Counted from the stretch's first letter, positions 7,920-18,603 are shown. The stretch is DNA of 42,536 nucleotides from Cognatilysobacter segetis (GCF_004359965.1 NZ_SMRQ01000025.1:1-42536); one strand, 5' to 3'. Made by a program: numbers and translations. Notes: generated by a model from the letters alone, not told the origin.

Positions 7920-9088
7920 GCCGTCGCGATGCGGTGGACGTCGCGGTCGTCGGCGGCGGCGTGGTCGGTGCCGCCGCGGCACTCGCGTTCGCGCGCGACG
8001 GCTGGAGCGTCGCCCTCGTCGAGTCACGGGAGCCCGCGCCGTGGTCGGCCGAGGCCCCCGACCTGCGCGTCTACGCGCTTGCGCCCGACGCGATGGCAGT
8101 GCTCGACACACTCGACGTCGGCGAATCGGTGCGCCATGCGCGCGCGCCGGCCTATCGACGCATGGAGGTCTGGGATGCGGCGGGCGGCGGCGCGTTGTCC
8201 TTCGATGCCGATCGCTTCGCGCGCCGCGAGCTGGGCTGGATCGTCGAGAACGGCCTGCTGGTGGACCGCCTCTGGGTGGCGGTGCGCCGCGAGTCGATCG
8301 CGTTGCACGTGCCGGCCGGCGTCGAGGCGCTCGAACAGGACGACGCCCATGCGTCGCTTCGGCTGGACGACGGGCGACGCCTGGCGGCGCGCCTGGTGGT
8401 CGCGGCGGACGGCGCGAACTCGACGTTGCGCGCGCTGGCCGGCATCGACGCGCCGACCCACGACTACGCGCAGGGCGGGTTGGTGGCCTACGTCGACACC
8501 GAGCGCGCGCTGCACGCGACGTGCTACCAGCGCTTCCTGCCGACCGGCCCGCTCGCGTTCCTTCCCGTGGACGCGCACCGCGCCTCCATCGTCTGGACGC
8601 TGCCGACGGAGGAAGCCGCGCGACTGCGCGCACTCGACGACGATGCGTTCGCCATCGCGCTCGGCGACGCGTCCGGCGGACGGCTGGGCAAGGTGCGCCC
8701 CGCGTCGGCGCGCGTCGTGGTCCCGCTGCGACGCCGGCTCGCGTCGACCTGCCACGCCGGTCGGCTGGTGCTGGTGGGCGACGCCGCGCACGCGGTGCAT
8801 CCGCTGGCCGGGCAGGGCGTGAACCTCGGCCTGCGCGATGTCGCCGCGCTGCGCGCCGCATTGCCGCGCCCGGGCCGCGGTGCGGATCCGGCGGCGGCGC
8901 GACTGGCGCGCTGGGCGCGCGAGCGGCGCAGCGCCACCGCGCGCGCCGCGTATTCGTTCGAGGCGATCAATCGGTTGTTCTCGAACGACGCCGTGGCCCC
9001 CACGCTGCTGCGCGGCATCGCGCTCGGGCTCGCCGGCCGCCTGCCGCCGCTGCAGCACGCGCTCTGGCGTGAGGCCGCCGGGCTCTAG
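7916..9088 (+). CDS. UbiH/UbiF/UbiI-family FAD-dependent ubiquinone hydroxylase
   Basis: A 390-residue FAD monooxygenase overlapping ubiH by four bases. It has the GxGxxG FAD motif (VAVVGGGVVGAAAALAF, residues 9-25), the DG motif (VVAADGANSTLR) and the GD motif LVGDAAHAVHPLAGQGVN. The regular GDAAH form places it with UbiI/UbiF/VisC rather than UbiH. In E. coli ubiH is followed by ubiI (visC), which catalyses C5 hydroxylation, so UbiI is the likeliest equivalent. UbiF (C6) or a broader-specificity enzyme cannot be excluded. The C-terminal helix EAINRLFSND is a family feature. It is the last gene of the plus-strand run, ending 40 bp before a terminator stem. Confidence 0.88.
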   Translation: MSRRDAVDVAVVGGGVVGAAAALAFARDGWSVALVESREPAPWSAEAPDLRVYALAPDAMAVLDTLDVGESVRHARAPAYRRMEVWDAAGGGALSFDADRFARRELGWIVENGLLVDRLWVAVRRESIALHVPAGVEALEQDDAHASLRLDDGRRLAARLVVAADGANSTLRALAGIDAPTHDYAQGGLVAYVDTERALHATCYQRFLPTGPLAFLPVDAHRASIVWTLPTEEAARLRALDDDAFAIALGDASGGRLGKVRPASARVVVPLRRRLASTCHAGRLVLVGDAAHAVHPLAGQGVNLGLRDVAALRAALPRPGRGADPAAARLARWARERRSATARAAYSFEAINRLFSNDAVAPTLLRGIALGLAGRLPPLQHALWREAAGL

Positions 9089-9124
9089 TCCCGGCGCTAC
9101 ACCTCAGCCCAGCGTTCCGCCACG

Positions 9125-9148
9125 AAAATGCCCCGCCGAAGCGGGGCA
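9125..9148 (-). terminator. Rho-independent terminator of the EF-hand gene
   Basis: TGCCCCGC (9129-9136), CGAA loop and GCGGGGCA (9141-9148) form an 8-bp stem. The AAAA at 9125-9128 becomes a U-tract on the minus strand, 30 nt beyond the EF-hand stop. It may also slow plus-strand transcripts leaving the ubi genes. Confidence 0.8.
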
Positions 9149-9177
9149 CCGTCGTCCCGATCCAAGGGAAGAACGTC

Positions 9178-10116
9178 TTACGGCTTGCGGCTGCCGCTCC
9201 AGGCGTCGTACTCGGCCTGAGAAAGCTTGCCGTCGCGGTTGCGGTCGAGGCTGCGGAAGCTCGCGCCGAGGCGTGCCTGCGTCGCCGCTTCCTTCGACGT
9301 CAGCATGCCGTCGCCGTCGAGGTCGAGCATCTGGAACGCCGTGGCCGAGCCCACGCCGGCGAGCGCATCGCCGAGCGGGCGCGAGTTCTTGGCCAGGCCG
9401 CCGCTCTGGATCCATGCGCGCAGCTCGTCGGTGGCGATGCGGCCGTCGCTGTTGGCGTCCACCGTCGCGAAGTCGGTGTTGAGCGTGATGTTCGCCGCTG
9501 CTTCCTCGCGGCTGAGGAAGCCGTCGTGGTTCACGTCGAGCACGTTGGTGTCGATGTGGAAGCGGCCGGCTCCGGTCATGTGGCGCTGGTCGGCCATCGC
9601 GCCGGGGTACTGCGTGGCGACGCCCGCATTCTCGGAGGCGTTCGTCGAGGCGGGGACCGTCGCTTCCATCGGCGGCGGCGGCGGGGTCGCGGCGTCGACC
9701 GCCACGCGGCTGTTGGCATTGGCGCGCTCGCGTGCCTGGTCGCTGGCGGTGGCGGCGGCGGTCGATTGCATCGCGGTGTCGCGTGCGGCCGCGCTGTTGG
9801 CCGTGCCGCTCGCCAGGCCGGTCGCCTCGTGCGCGGCCTCCACGGCGTCGTTCTTCGCGTCTTCGGCGGCCACGGATGCGGCGCGCGCGGTTTCGGCGGC
9901 GGCCGCATCGCCCGTCTTGGCGGCCGTCTTCGCCGCGCGCTTGGCATCCTTCGATGCGGCGCGGGCGTCCTTGATCGCATCGTTGGCGCGTGCGGTGGCG
10001 GCCTCGGCCTGTACGCGGGCGCGGCTCTGCTCGACGCGCTGCGCGAACGCGGACGTGCTGATGCCGGCGGCGGCGATCAGGGCCACGGCCAATGTGCTGG
10101 TTCGCAGGATGCTCAT
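9178..10116 (-). CDS. exported four-EF-hand calcium-binding protein with Ala-rich helical region
   Basis: A 312-residue protein with a clear signal peptide (MSILRTSTLAVALIAAAG, predicted cut after ISTSAFA at residue 25). A long Ala/Lys/Asp-rich region (about 26-125, with runs such as AKRAAKTAAKTGDAAAAE) is probably helical. A proline patch (TPPPPPME) follows, then four EF-hand loops: DVNHDGFLSREE (194-205), DANSDGRIATDE (220-231), DLDGDGMLTSKE (265-276) and DRNRDGKLSQAE (291-302). Each loop has Asp at position 1, Gly at 6 and Glu at 12, so all four should bind Ca2+. The start at 10116 is set by GGAAGG seven bases upstream. Likely periplasmic; the molecular role is unknown. No operon partner. 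Confidence 0.88.
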   Translation of the reverse strand: MSILRTSTLAVALIAAAGISTSAFAQRVEQSRARVQAEAATARANDAIKDARAASKDAKRAAKTAAKTGDAAAAETARAASVAAEDAKNDAVEAAHEATGLASGTANSAAARDTAMQSTAAATASDQARERANANSRVAVDAATPPPPPMEATVPASTNASENAGVATQYPGAMADQRHMTGAGRFHIDTNVLDVNHDGFLSREEAAANITLNTDFATVDANSDGRIATDELRAWIQSGGLAKNSRPLGDALAGVGSATAFQMLDLDGDGMLTSKEAATQARLGASFRSLDRNRDGKLSQAEYDAWSGSRKP

Positions 10117-10230
10117 GCTCGTACCTTCCACGTCGGGGGAATCGACGGGATGCTGGCGACCTCGCGATGAATCGCGCGTCGAAGCGGCGGATTCACCGCG
10201 ACGGCGCGTCAGCCTGCGGACAGCCTTGTG

Positions 10231-11331
10231 TCAGGCGCGTGCATGCGCGAAGACAGTGATCTCTTCGCGGTCGTGGTACAGCTGCTTGGCGCGCCATTCC
10301 ACCGGCTTGCCCACCTGCTGCTCGAACAGCGCCAAGCACTGCGCGGTTTCGTCCCAGCGCTTCTTCATCGGCAGCTTGAGGTTGAAGATCGTGCGGCGGC
10401 ACCAACCTTCGCGCAGCCACGTGGCCATGCGCTCGGCCACGCGCCGCGGCTGCTCGACCATGTCGCAGACCATCCAGTCGAGCGTGCGCTTGGGATGCCA
10501 GACGAAGCCGTCGGCGCGCAGGTGCTCCACGCGCCCGCTGTCGAGCAGGTGCTGCGCGAGCGGACCGTTGTCGATGCTGATCACGCGCACGCCCTGGCGC
10601 ATCAGCACCCAGCTCCAGCCGCCCGGTGCGGCGCCGAGGTCGGCGGCGTGCATGTTCTCCTTGAACCACGCCTCGCGTTCGTCCCTGTCGAGCAGCGTGA
10701 GCAGCGCCTCCTCGAGCTTGAGTGCGGAGCGGCTCGGCGCCTGCGGGTTCGCGCGCAGGCGCGGGATGCCCATCGGGAACGGACTCGAATCGACGGGATC
10801 GGCGATCGCGAGGTGCGCACGGTCGCCTGTCTCGAGCAGCACGTGCAGGCGCGGCCGTGCGGGCGAATCGATGTGCGTCAGCCAGCCGGCCTCGCGCAGC
10901 GCGGGACGCAGTGCGTTGCCGAGCGCGCGCGCGAGGCCCGCGAGCGGGCGACCCTCGTCGCTGTCGGCGTGCTCGACGTGCACTTCGCCGAAGCGCAGCG
11001 CGGGCGTGCCGAGGGCGTGCGCCATCGCGTCGACGATCGCGCCGACGCGGTCGGGCTTCGCGCCCACCGTCGCGCCGAGCGTCGGCAATTCCGCGAAGGC
11101 GACGAGCTTCTGCCGCGCGAAGATGATGTCGCGCAGCGGCAATGCCTGCGAGAGCGCATCGGCGTCCTCGCAGACGTAGCGCACGAAGCCGCTGCCGCGG
11201 TCGGTGCGCGGGTAGCCGGCGAAACCGGCCGCGCCCGCGCGCTCGGCGAGCTCTGCGGCGAGTTCGGGCTCGAAGCCGGCGCGGCAGTATGCGAGCAGGG
11301 CGGGCTGCGCGATCGCGCCGGTCGCGGCCAT
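10231..11331 (-). CDS. rlmM: 23S rRNA 2'-O-ribose C2498 methyltransferase
   Basis: A 366-residue protein. The N-terminal half is a THUMP-type RNA-binding region starting AYCRAGFEPELAAELAERAG. The C-terminal RrmJ-like Rossmann methyltransferase has the SAM-binding motif DLGAAPGGWSW (about 230-240). It also has the conserved DWMVCDMVEQPRRVAERM and FNLKLPMKKRW segments, which supply the K-D-K-E catalytic set. This is the YgdE/RlmM family, which methylates C2498 of 23S rRNA using SAM before ribosome assembly. Length agrees with E. coli RlmM (366). Its ATG overlaps the preceding deaminase stop by one base (TGATG). Last gene of the minus-strand run; no strong terminator is seen in the following 100 bp. 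Confidence 0.93.
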   Translation of the reverse strand: MAATGAIAQPALLAYCRAGFEPELAAELAERAGAAGFAGYPRTDRGSGFVRYVCEDADALSQALPLRDIIFARQKLVAFAELPTLGATVGAKPDRVGAIVDAMAHALGTPALRFGEVHVEHADSDEGRPLAGLARALGNALRPALREAGWLTHIDSPARPRLHVLLETGDRAHLAIADPVDSSPFPMGIPRLRANPQAPSRSALKLEEALLTLLDRDEREAWFKENMHAADLGAAPGGWSWVLMRQGVRVISIDNGPLAQHLLDSGRVEHLRADGFVWHPKRTLDWMVCDMVEQPRRVAERMATWLREGWCRRTIFNLKLPMKKRWDETAQCLALFEQQVGKPVEWRAKQLYHDREEITVFAHARA

Positions 11332-11915
11332 CAGTAGCGGCTGCCGCCGGCCGACGAATACATGCGCAGCACGTCGCAGGCGGCCTCGCGCTGGACGTCG
11401 CGCACCACGGCGATGCCGCGTCGCTCGAGTTCGCCGATCCAGTCCGCCGGCAGCGGGCCCTCGTCGAATTCGGTGAGCGCCTCGACGTCCTCGCTGCGCG
11501 CGCCGATCAGCAGGCGGTCGATGCCGGCCCAGACCGTCGCGCCGTAGCACTGGCAGCACGGCTGGGCGGAGGTCGCCAGCGTGATCGGGCCGATGCGTTC
11601 GCCCGGCGCGACCTCGTTGAGCCGCGGCCGTTGCGTGCGCTGCTGCGCGAGCATGTAGGCCATCGTCTCCGCATGCGCGACCGAGCACGCGTGCGGCAGC
11701 ACGCGGTTCACGCCGACGGCGATGATGCGGTCATCCGGCCCGAATACCGCGGCGCCAAACGGGCCGCCCGAGGCGGCTTCCACATTGCGCCGCGACAGGT
11801 CGACGGCCAGCGCGACCTTGGCATCGTCGCCGGTGTAGGCGCGCGTCGTATCGACCGCCTCGTGCACCCACGCCGGCAGCGTGAGGTGGACCTGGGCGTA
11901 CAGCATCATCGTCAT
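11331..11915 (-). CDS. zinc-dependent nucleoside/nucleobase deaminase family protein
   Basis: A 194-residue cytidine/deoxycytidylate-deaminase-fold enzyme. The zinc ligands and proton shuttle are H81 and E83 in SVAHAETMAY and C120/C123 in AQPCCQCYGA (PCxxC). GPFGAAVFGPDDRIIAVGVNRV is the substrate-side strand pair of guanine deaminase/tRNA-deaminase-like members. The extended N-terminal helix and C-terminal tail resemble guanine deaminase-type rather than TadA proteins. The substrate cannot be fixed from sequence. It is coupled to both neighbours, overlapping the lipoprotein stop by four bases (ATGA) and the rlmM start by one base. A downstream ATG pair (MTMML) leaves the exact start slightly open. 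Confidence 0.82.
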   Translation of the reverse strand: MTMMLYAQVHLTLPAWVHEAVDTTRAYTGDDAKVALAVDLSRRNVEAASGGPFGAAVFGPDDRIIAVGVNRVLPHACSVAHAETMAYMLAQQRTQRPRLNEVAPGERIGPITLATSAQPCCQCYGATVWAGIDRLLIGARSEDVEALTEFDEGPLPADWIGELERRGIAVVRDVQREAACDVLRMYSSAGGSRY

Positions 11916-12415
11916 TGCGTGACCGCGTTGGAGGCGCTGCGGCAGGTGCCGGCGGCGCAGGTGCAGGACTGGACGTCCTCGAAACCGCAGACGGACGACA
12001 GCCCGCGCGCGGCGCAGTCGGCCTGCACGGCGGCGGGGTCGACCTTCGCGCCCTTGTTGACGCAGGCGGGCTTGGCGCCGCAGCAGCTGCCGACGTTCTT
12101 GACGACGCAATCGGCGTCGCTGCGGCAGCTCATGTCGAGCCTCGGCAGGTCGGGCCGCGCGGGCAGCACCTGCGGCGGCAGCGGCTTGCTCATCGGCGGC
12201 GCGGGCTTGGTGCGGCCGGGAATGCCGATGGGCGGCGCCGGCGCGGGGCGTGCATCCGCGGGCGGCGTGGCCTCGTTCGACGTCGCATCGGCGCGGGCCG
12301 GTGCGGATGCCAGCGACGACGCGACGGTGGCCTGCGGTTCCGTCACCGACGGCGAACGCGCGCAGCCTGTGAGCGCGGTGGCGGCGATCAGCGCGGCAAG
12401 GACGAGGGCACGCAT
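11912..12415 (-). CDS. cysteine-rich predicted lipoprotein
   Basis: A 167-residue protein beginning MRALVLAALIAATALTGCAR, a lipoprotein signal with lipobox ALTGC and lipidated Cys18. A Pro/Ala-rich linker (about 45-90, with PPIGIPGRTKPAPP) follows. The compact C-terminal domain has ten cysteines (CRSDADC, GSCCGAKPAC, SVCGFEDVQSCTC, GTC), presumably five disulfides. GGAG seven bases before the ATG supports the start at 12415. I do not recognise the Cys-rich domain; the CxxDxDC opening resembles motifs in short secreted bacterial Cys-rich domains. It lies 23 bp after glnS and overlaps the deaminase gene, so it is likely part of the glnS-rlmM transcript. Envelope-located; function unknown. Confidence 0.75.
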   Translation of the reverse strand: MRALVLAALIAATALTGCARSPSVTEPQATVASSLASAPARADATSNEATPPADARPAPAPPIGIPGRTKPAPPMSKPLPPQVLPARPDLPRLDMSCRSDADCVVKNVGSCCGAKPACVNKGAKVDPAAVQADCAARGLSSVCGFEDVQSCTCAAGTCRSASNAVTQ

Positions 12416-12438
12416 GGGCGTTCTCCGGGTGGGGGCAC

Positions 12439-14184
<1,746 letters not shown>

Positions 14185-14214
14185 TCGGGCTTGCAACCAC
14201 GTGGGGAAGCCCGC

Positions 14215-14220
14215 AGTTTA
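14215..14220 (-). promoter_or_regulatory. TAAACT -10 box for glnS
   Basis: TAAACT on the minus strand ends 30 nt before the glnS ATG. No good -35 hexamer is visible, so the call rests on the -10 and its position. Confidence 0.35.
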
Positions 14221-14255
14221 GCGAAGAAGGCCGTGCCGGCCGCTCCGGAACGCCC

Positions 14256-14519
14256 ATGAAACCGGTCTACGACGCCGCGAACCTCATCGACGCGCACCTC
14301 GTCCGGCATGCGCTGGAGGACGCCGGCATCCCGGTATTCATCCGGGGCGAGGCCCTGACGGGCGGCATCGGCGAGTTGCCCGTGCACGGCATGCTGCAGG
14401 TCTGCGTGCCGGACACCGCCTGGCCCGTGGCGGACGCCGTCGTGCGCGCTCTGGAATTCGGCCAGCCGCCCGAGCCCGACGGTGAGGCCGGCTGGGACGC
14501 CGGACTCGCTCCCGCCTGA
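14256..14519 (+). CDS. DUF2007-domain small protein
   Basis: An 87-residue protein (MKPVYDAANLIDAHLVRHAL). The layout is an N-terminal strand, then a helix (IDAHLVRHALEDAGI), then a strand (PVFIRGEALTGG), then ELPVHGMLQVCVPDTAWPVADAVV. This is typical of the DUF2007 'putative signal-transducing' family, a ferredoxin-like fold related to PII-type small domains. In many proteobacteria it is a free-standing cytosolic protein of unknown role. It is divergent from glnS with a 71-bp intergenic region and lies about 105 bp upstream of msrA. Function unproven. Confidence 0.8.
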   Translation: MKPVYDAANLIDAHLVRHALEDAGIPVFIRGEALTGGIGELPVHGMLQVCVPDTAWPVADAVVRALEFGQPPEPDGEAGWDAGLAPA

Positions 14520-14624
14520 GGCATCCGTCGCCGCGCCGGCGACGTATCCCCATGCATCCGACGCGGCATTCGCGGGTCGGATGCCATCGTGACCATGCCG
14601 GCCGTCGCGGCCGAGGAGTCCGTC

Positions 14625-15296
14625 ATGCTCGAGAAGTTGTTGGGAATCGGTGCCTACAAGCAGCGCATGCCGCGCGCGGGCGAGGCGCTGCCGGGGCGCG
14701 AAACGCCGATGCCCGTCCGCAACGCGCACCACGTCCACGGCCGGCCGCTGCAGGGCGATTTCGCCGGCTTCGAGCAGGTGCAGTTCGGCCTAGGTTGCTT
14801 CTGGGGAGCCGAGCGGCTGTTCTGGACGATGCCGGGCGTGCACACCACGGCCGTGGGGTACGCGGGCGGCGACACGCCCAACCCGACCTACCGCGAGGTC
14901 TGCAGCGGCCAGACCGGCCATACGGAAGCGGTGCTCGTCGTGTACGACCCCGCGAAGGTGACGTTCGCCGCGCTGCTGAAGGCGTTCTGGGAGGGCCACG
15001 ACCCCACGCAGGGCATGCGCCAGGGCAACGACGTCGGCACCCAGTACCGCTCCGCGATCTACTGCACGACGCAGGCGCAGTACGACGCCGCGACCGCGAG
15101 CCGCGATGCCTACCAGGCGCGCCTGCGGGACGCGGGCCTCGGTGAGATCACGACGGAGATCCGCTACCCGGCGCCGACGTTCTACTACGCCGAGGACGAC
15201 CACCAGCAGTACCTGTCGAAGATTCCGAACGGCTACTGCGGCCTCGGCGGCACCGGGGTGAGCTGTCCGGTGGGTGCGGGCGTCGACGCGGCCTGA
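14625..15296 (+). CDS. msrA: peptide methionine-(S)-S-oxide reductase
   Basis: A 223-residue MsrA that reduces S-epimer methionine sulfoxide with thioredoxin. The catalytic C58 is in [13 protein letters not shown]. The resolving/recycling cysteines are C205 and C214 (GYCGLGG, VSCPVG). GTQYRSAIY and [14 protein letters not shown] supply the substrate-site Tyr/Glu/Asp residues. The N-terminal extension ([17 protein letters not shown]) matches the long enterobacterial/xanthomonad form. The start at 14625 is chosen because GAGGAG lies six bases upstream; a GTG at 14589 in frame is less likely. Convergent with the OrfX gene, and next to the OxyR regulon genes, so peroxide control is plausible though no operator is visible here. 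Confidence 0.96.
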   Translation: MLEKLLGIGAYKQRMPRAGEALPGRETPMPVRNAHHVHGRPLQGDFAGFEQVQFGLGCFWGAERLFWTMPGVHTTAVGYAGGDTPNPTYREVCSGQTGHTEAVLVVYDPAKVTFAALLKAFWEGHDPTQGMRQGNDVGTQYRSAIYCTTQAQYDAATASRDAYQARLRDAGLGEITTEIRYPAPTFYYAEDDHQQYLSKIPNGYCGLGGTGVSCPVGAGVDAA

Positions 15297-15300
15297 GGCC

Positions 15301-15942
15301 TCACAGTGTCCGCAGCGAGCACGCGTAGACGATTTCGCAGGCGCCCTCGCCGCTGTCGTCGCGCGCGGTCGAGCTGCGCCAGGCCCAGCCGTCCGGTGCG
15401 TCGGCCTCCACCAGCCAGCCGTCGATGCGCACGCGATCGCCTTCGCGCACCATCGCGAGCGCGCGGGCGACGTTCGTGCTCGCGGGAATCACGTGCACGT
15501 TGGCGCTGGAGCGGACGATCTCGCCGACGGGGATCGGCGGCGCGTCGCTCCAGCGGTACAGGTACCAGCGGCCCGACTGCGAGATCTCCAGCCGCGACAG
15601 CACGGCCTCGTCGCGCATGCGCCCCCAGCCGAGCGCGAGGTCGGTGGGGGAGAGGTCGCTCTCGCGGCCGCTCTCGTAGTCCCGGCGCGCCAGCACGCGG
15701 GCGTCGATGCTGAAACCCGCAAGCGGCTGCAACGTGGCCGGCCGGAGCCGGAACGGCGCGAGCGCCGACGGCACCGCACTCTGCAGCGGCGCGCCGAACG
15801 CCGGTACCGCGGGCGGCATCGGGCAGTTCACCGTCGCGCCGGGGGCGGGCTCGGCCACGCGCGCGCGGCGCGGCCCGAGCGGCGATCGCCACCAGCCGAC
15901 GAGCGCCACCAGCAGCAGCAACGCGACGACGCCGCGACGCAC
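15301..15942 (-). CDS. hypothetical protein at the orfX position downstream of oxyR
   Basis: A 213-residue protein of unknown function from a GTG start 6 nt after the oxyR stop. The N-terminus ([20 protein letters not shown]) is a signal anchor. The remainder would be periplasmic and includes [36 protein letters not shown] and [21 protein letters not shown], with two late cysteines ([11 protein letters not shown]) that could form a disulfide. In Xanthomonas the order ahpC-ahpF-oxyR-orfX is established, and this gene holds the orfX position. Homology to orfX was inferred from position, not aligned. Probably translated from the oxyR message. Convergent with msrA, with only 4 bp between stops. 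Confidence 0.75.
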   Translation of the reverse strand: MRRGVVALLLLVALVGWWRSPLGPRRARVAEPAPGATVNCPMPPAVPAFGAPLQSAVPSALAPFRLRPATLQPLAGFSIDARVLARRDYESGRESDLSPTDLALGWGRMRDEAVLSRLEISQSGRWYLYRWSDAPPIPVGEIVRSSANVHVIPASTNVARALAMVREGDRVRIDGWLVEADAPDGWAWRSSTARDDSGEGACEIVYACSLRTL

Positions 15943-15948
15943 CCGGCG

Positions 15949-16882
15949 TCAGCCCTTGCGTCGCCGGGCCGGCACCGCCGACGGCGGCGCGAGCAGGTGC
16001 GGCGGAATCTGTCGGAACACGGCCGCGAGCTGCACGAGAAACGCGTCCATCGCCGAGCTACGACGCCAGACCATCGCGATGCGACGGTGCGGTGCCTCGC
16101 CCGCGAACGGCACCAGCGCGATGTCGGGCGAGGCCGGCACCGGCGGCTGCACGGCGAGCATGGGCAGTAGTGTCATGCCGACGCCCGCCGCGACCATCTG
16201 GCGCAGCGTCTCCAGCGAGGTCGCGCGGAAACCCTCGCGCTCGCCCGCACCGGCGAGGCGGCAGACGTCGAGGGCCTGGTCGCGCAGGCAGTGGCCTTCC
16301 TCGAGCAGCAGCAGGTCGGCGTCGCGCAGGTCGTCCTCGGCGAGCGGGGCCTTCGACGCCATCGGATGACCCTGCGGCACCGCGAGCACGAACGGCTCGT
16401 CGAACAGCGGTTCGATGCGCAGTTGGTCGTCGTGCACCGGCAGCGCGAGGATGCCGACGTCCAGCCGGCCGTCGCGCAGGCGCTGCAGGACGACGTCCGT
16501 CTTCTCCTCGACGAGCAGCAGCTCCAGGCGCGGGAAACGCTCGCGCACCTTCGGCAGCACGTGCGGCAGCAGGTAGGGGCCGAGCGTGGGGAACAGGCCG
16601 AGCCGGACACTGCCGGCCTCGGGGTCGCGGCTGCGGCGTGCCAGTTCCGACATTGCGTCGACCCCGGCGATCACGCCGCGCGCGCTCGGCGATCTCGATG
16701 CCGATCGGCGTGAGCATGACGCGGCGCGGCGCGCGCTCGATGAGCGTCACGCCGAGCTCGTCCTCGAGCTTGCGGATCTGCGTAGACAGCGTGGGCTGGC
16801 TGACGAAGCTCGCCGCCGCCGCACGCCCGAAATGGCGGTGCTCGGCGAGGGCGACGAGGTATTTCAGGTCACGCAGGTTCAT
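15949..16882 (-). pseudogene. oxyR: hydrogen-peroxide regulator OxyR, frameshifted in this sequence
   Basis: The LysR-type regulator is split between two frames. From ATG 16882 (MNLRDLKYLVALAEH) the winged helix and start of the linker read to GIEIAERAR. The effector domain (GVDAMSELARRSRDPEAGSV through FPTLGPYLLPHVLP to the end) lies one frame away, joining at about 16674-16685 in an alternating CG run. Restoring two bases would give about 311 residues, normal for OxyR. Both redox cysteines are encoded in the second frame in HCLRDQALDVC, spaced nine apart like E. coli C199/C208. Unrepaired translation would give about 274 residues with a nonsense Arg-rich tail. It lies 39 bp after ahpF and just before the OrfX gene. 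Sequencing error and true mutation are both possible. Confidence 0.88.
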
Positions 16883-16921
16883 GCGTCGATGGTAGGGCCC
16901 GCCGTGAGGGGCCGCCATGCG

Positions 16922-18508
16922 TCAGGCCGCGGCGACCTGCGCGTTTTCCGCGGGTGCGGACGTGCGGATCAGGTGGTCGAACGCGCTCAGCGCCGCGGTC
17001 GAGCCCGCACCCATCGCGATGACGATCTGCTTGTACGGCACGGTGGTCGCGTCGCCGGCTGCGAACACGCCCGGCAGGTTCGTCGCGCCGCGGTCGTCGA
17101 TGACGATCTCCCCGCGCGGGCTGAGCGCGACCGCGCCCTTCAGCCATTCGGTATTGGGCAGCAGGCCGATCTGCACGAACACGCCTTCCAGCTCGATGGT
17201 GCGCAAGGCGCTCGACGCGCGGTCCTTGAGCACGAGCCCGGTCACCTTCGCGCCGTCGCCCAGCACCTCGGTGGTCTGGCCGTTCACCACGACCTCGACG
17301 TTCGGCAGGCTGCGCAGCTTGCGCTGCAGCACCTCGTCGGCGCGCAGCTTCGTATCGAATTCGATCAGCGTGACGTGCGCGACGATGCCGGCGAGATCGA
17401 TCGCCGCCTCGACGCCGGAGTTGCCGCCGCCGATCACCGCCACGCGCTTGCCCTTGAACAGCGGGCCGTCGCAGTGCGGGCAGTAGGCGACGCCCTTGTT
17501 GCGGTACTGCTCCTCGCCGGGCACGCCCATCTGGCGCCAGCGCGCGCCGGTCGAGAGGATCACGCTCTTCGCGCGCAGCGTCGCGCCGCTTTCCAGCTCG
17601 ACGCCGACCAGCCCGTCCGCGCCCGCGGCGTGCAGCTTGGTCGCGCGTTGCAGGCCCATCACGTCGACCTCGTACTCGCGCACGTGCTGCTCGAGCGCGG
17701 CGGCGAGCTTGGGGCCTTCGGTGTACGGCACCGAGATGAAGTTCTCGATCGCCATGGTGTCCAGCACCTGGCCACCGAAACGCTCGGCGACCACGCCCGT
17801 GCGGATGCCCTTGCGCGCGGCGTAGATCGCCGCGGCCGCGCCGGCCGGGCCGCCGCCGACGACGAGCACGTCGAACGTTTCCTTCATCGCGAGCGAGGCC
17901 GCCGCACGCGATGCCGCGCCGGTGTCGAGCTTCGCGACGATCTGCTCGACCGTCATGCGGCCCTGGTCGAACGGCTGGCCGTTGAGGTGGATCGTCGGCA
18001 CCGACATGATCCCGCGCGCCTCGACCTCGTCCTGGAAGAGCGCGCCGTCGATCGCCACGTGCTTGATGTTCGGGTTCAGCACGCTCATGAGGTTGAGCGC
18101 CTGCACCGTGTCCGGGCAGCTCTGGCAGGACAGCGACATGTAGGTCTCGAAGCGGTACTCGCCTTCCAGCGCGCGCACCTGCGCGACCACCTCGTCCTCG
18201 ACCTTCGGCGGATGGCCGCCGACCCACAGCAGCGCGAGCACCAGCGAGGTGAACTCGTGGCCGAGCGGGATGCCCGCGAAGCGCACGTCGATGTCGGTGC
18301 CGGCACGCACGATCCCGAACGACGGCCGGCGGGCGTCGTCGTCGGTGCGCTCGTAGGTCACCTTGTCGTTGAGTGCGGCGATGTCGCGCAGCAGGCCTTC
18401 GAGCTCGCGCGAGGCGTCGGAATCGTCCAGCGAGGCCTCCAGCCGGATCGGCTGCTGGAGCCGCTCGAGGTACGCGGAAAGTTGGGACTTGAGGCTGTCG
18501 TCGAGCAT
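16922..18508 (-). CDS. ahpF: alkyl hydroperoxide reductase subunit F
   Basis: A 528-residue NADH-dependent flavoprotein disulfide reductase that re-reduces AhpC. The N-terminal tandem thioredoxin-like domain carries the CxxC pair C128/C131 ([10 protein letters not shown]). The FAD domain begins [17 protein letters not shown] (about 214-230). The thioredoxin-reductase-like redox centre is C343/C346 ([14 protein letters not shown]). The NADH-binding motif [19 protein letters not shown] and the FAD-closing [11 protein letters not shown] follow. The start at 18508 is fixed by GGAGGG seven bases upstream. Preceded by ahpC with a 130-bp spacer containing two stable hairpins, and followed 39 bp later by oxyR, so probably part of an OxyR-controlled operon. 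Confidence 0.97.
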   Translation of the reverse strand: MLDDSLKSQLSAYLERLQQPIRLEASLDDSDASRELEGLLRDIAALNDKVTYERTDDDARRPSFGIVRAGTDIDVRFAGIPLGHEFTSLVLALLWVGGHPPKVEDEVVAQVRALEGEYRFETYMSLSCQSCPDTVQALNLMSVLNPNIKHVAIDGALFQDEVEARGIMSVPTIHLNGQPFDQGRMTVEQIVAKLDTGAASRAAASLAMKETFDVLVVGGGPAGAAAAIYAARKGIRTGVVAERFGGQVLDTMAIENFISVPYTEGPKLAAALEQHVREYEVDVMGLQRATKLHAAGADGLVGVELESGATLRAKSVILSTGARWRQMGVPGEEQYRNKGVAYCPHCDGPLFKGKRVAVIGGGNSGVEAAIDLAGIVAHVTLIEFDTKLRADEVLQRKLRSLPNVEVVVNGQTTEVLGDGAKVTGLVLKDRASSALRTIELEGVFVQIGLLPNTEWLKGAVALSPRGEIVIDDRGATNLPGVFAAGDATTVPYKQIVIAMGAGSTAALSAFDHLIRTSAPAENAQVAAA

Positions 18509-18557
18509 GGCGCGGCCCTCCACGGGGGATGTGGAATCAGGTTCAGGTGCTTGCGGA

Positions 18558-18578
18558 AGGCCTCGCCGCGCGAGGCCT
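18558..18578 (-). other. hairpin in the ahpC-ahpF spacer (second)
   Basis: AGGCCTCG and CGAGGCCT form an 8-bp perfect stem with a CCGCG loop, about 50 nt before the ahpF start. No U-tract, so more likely an mRNA processing or stability element than a terminator. Confidence 0.5.
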
Positions 18579-18603
18579 CGCGAAAGCATCCGCGTCGACG
18601 CGT

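Noticed and set aside
6582-8861. Long minus-strand extension upstream of the BtuM-like gene
   Set aside because: The frame stays open across ubiH and ubiI on the other strand, but the sequence is low-complexity and Arg-rich; the real protein starts at 6581.
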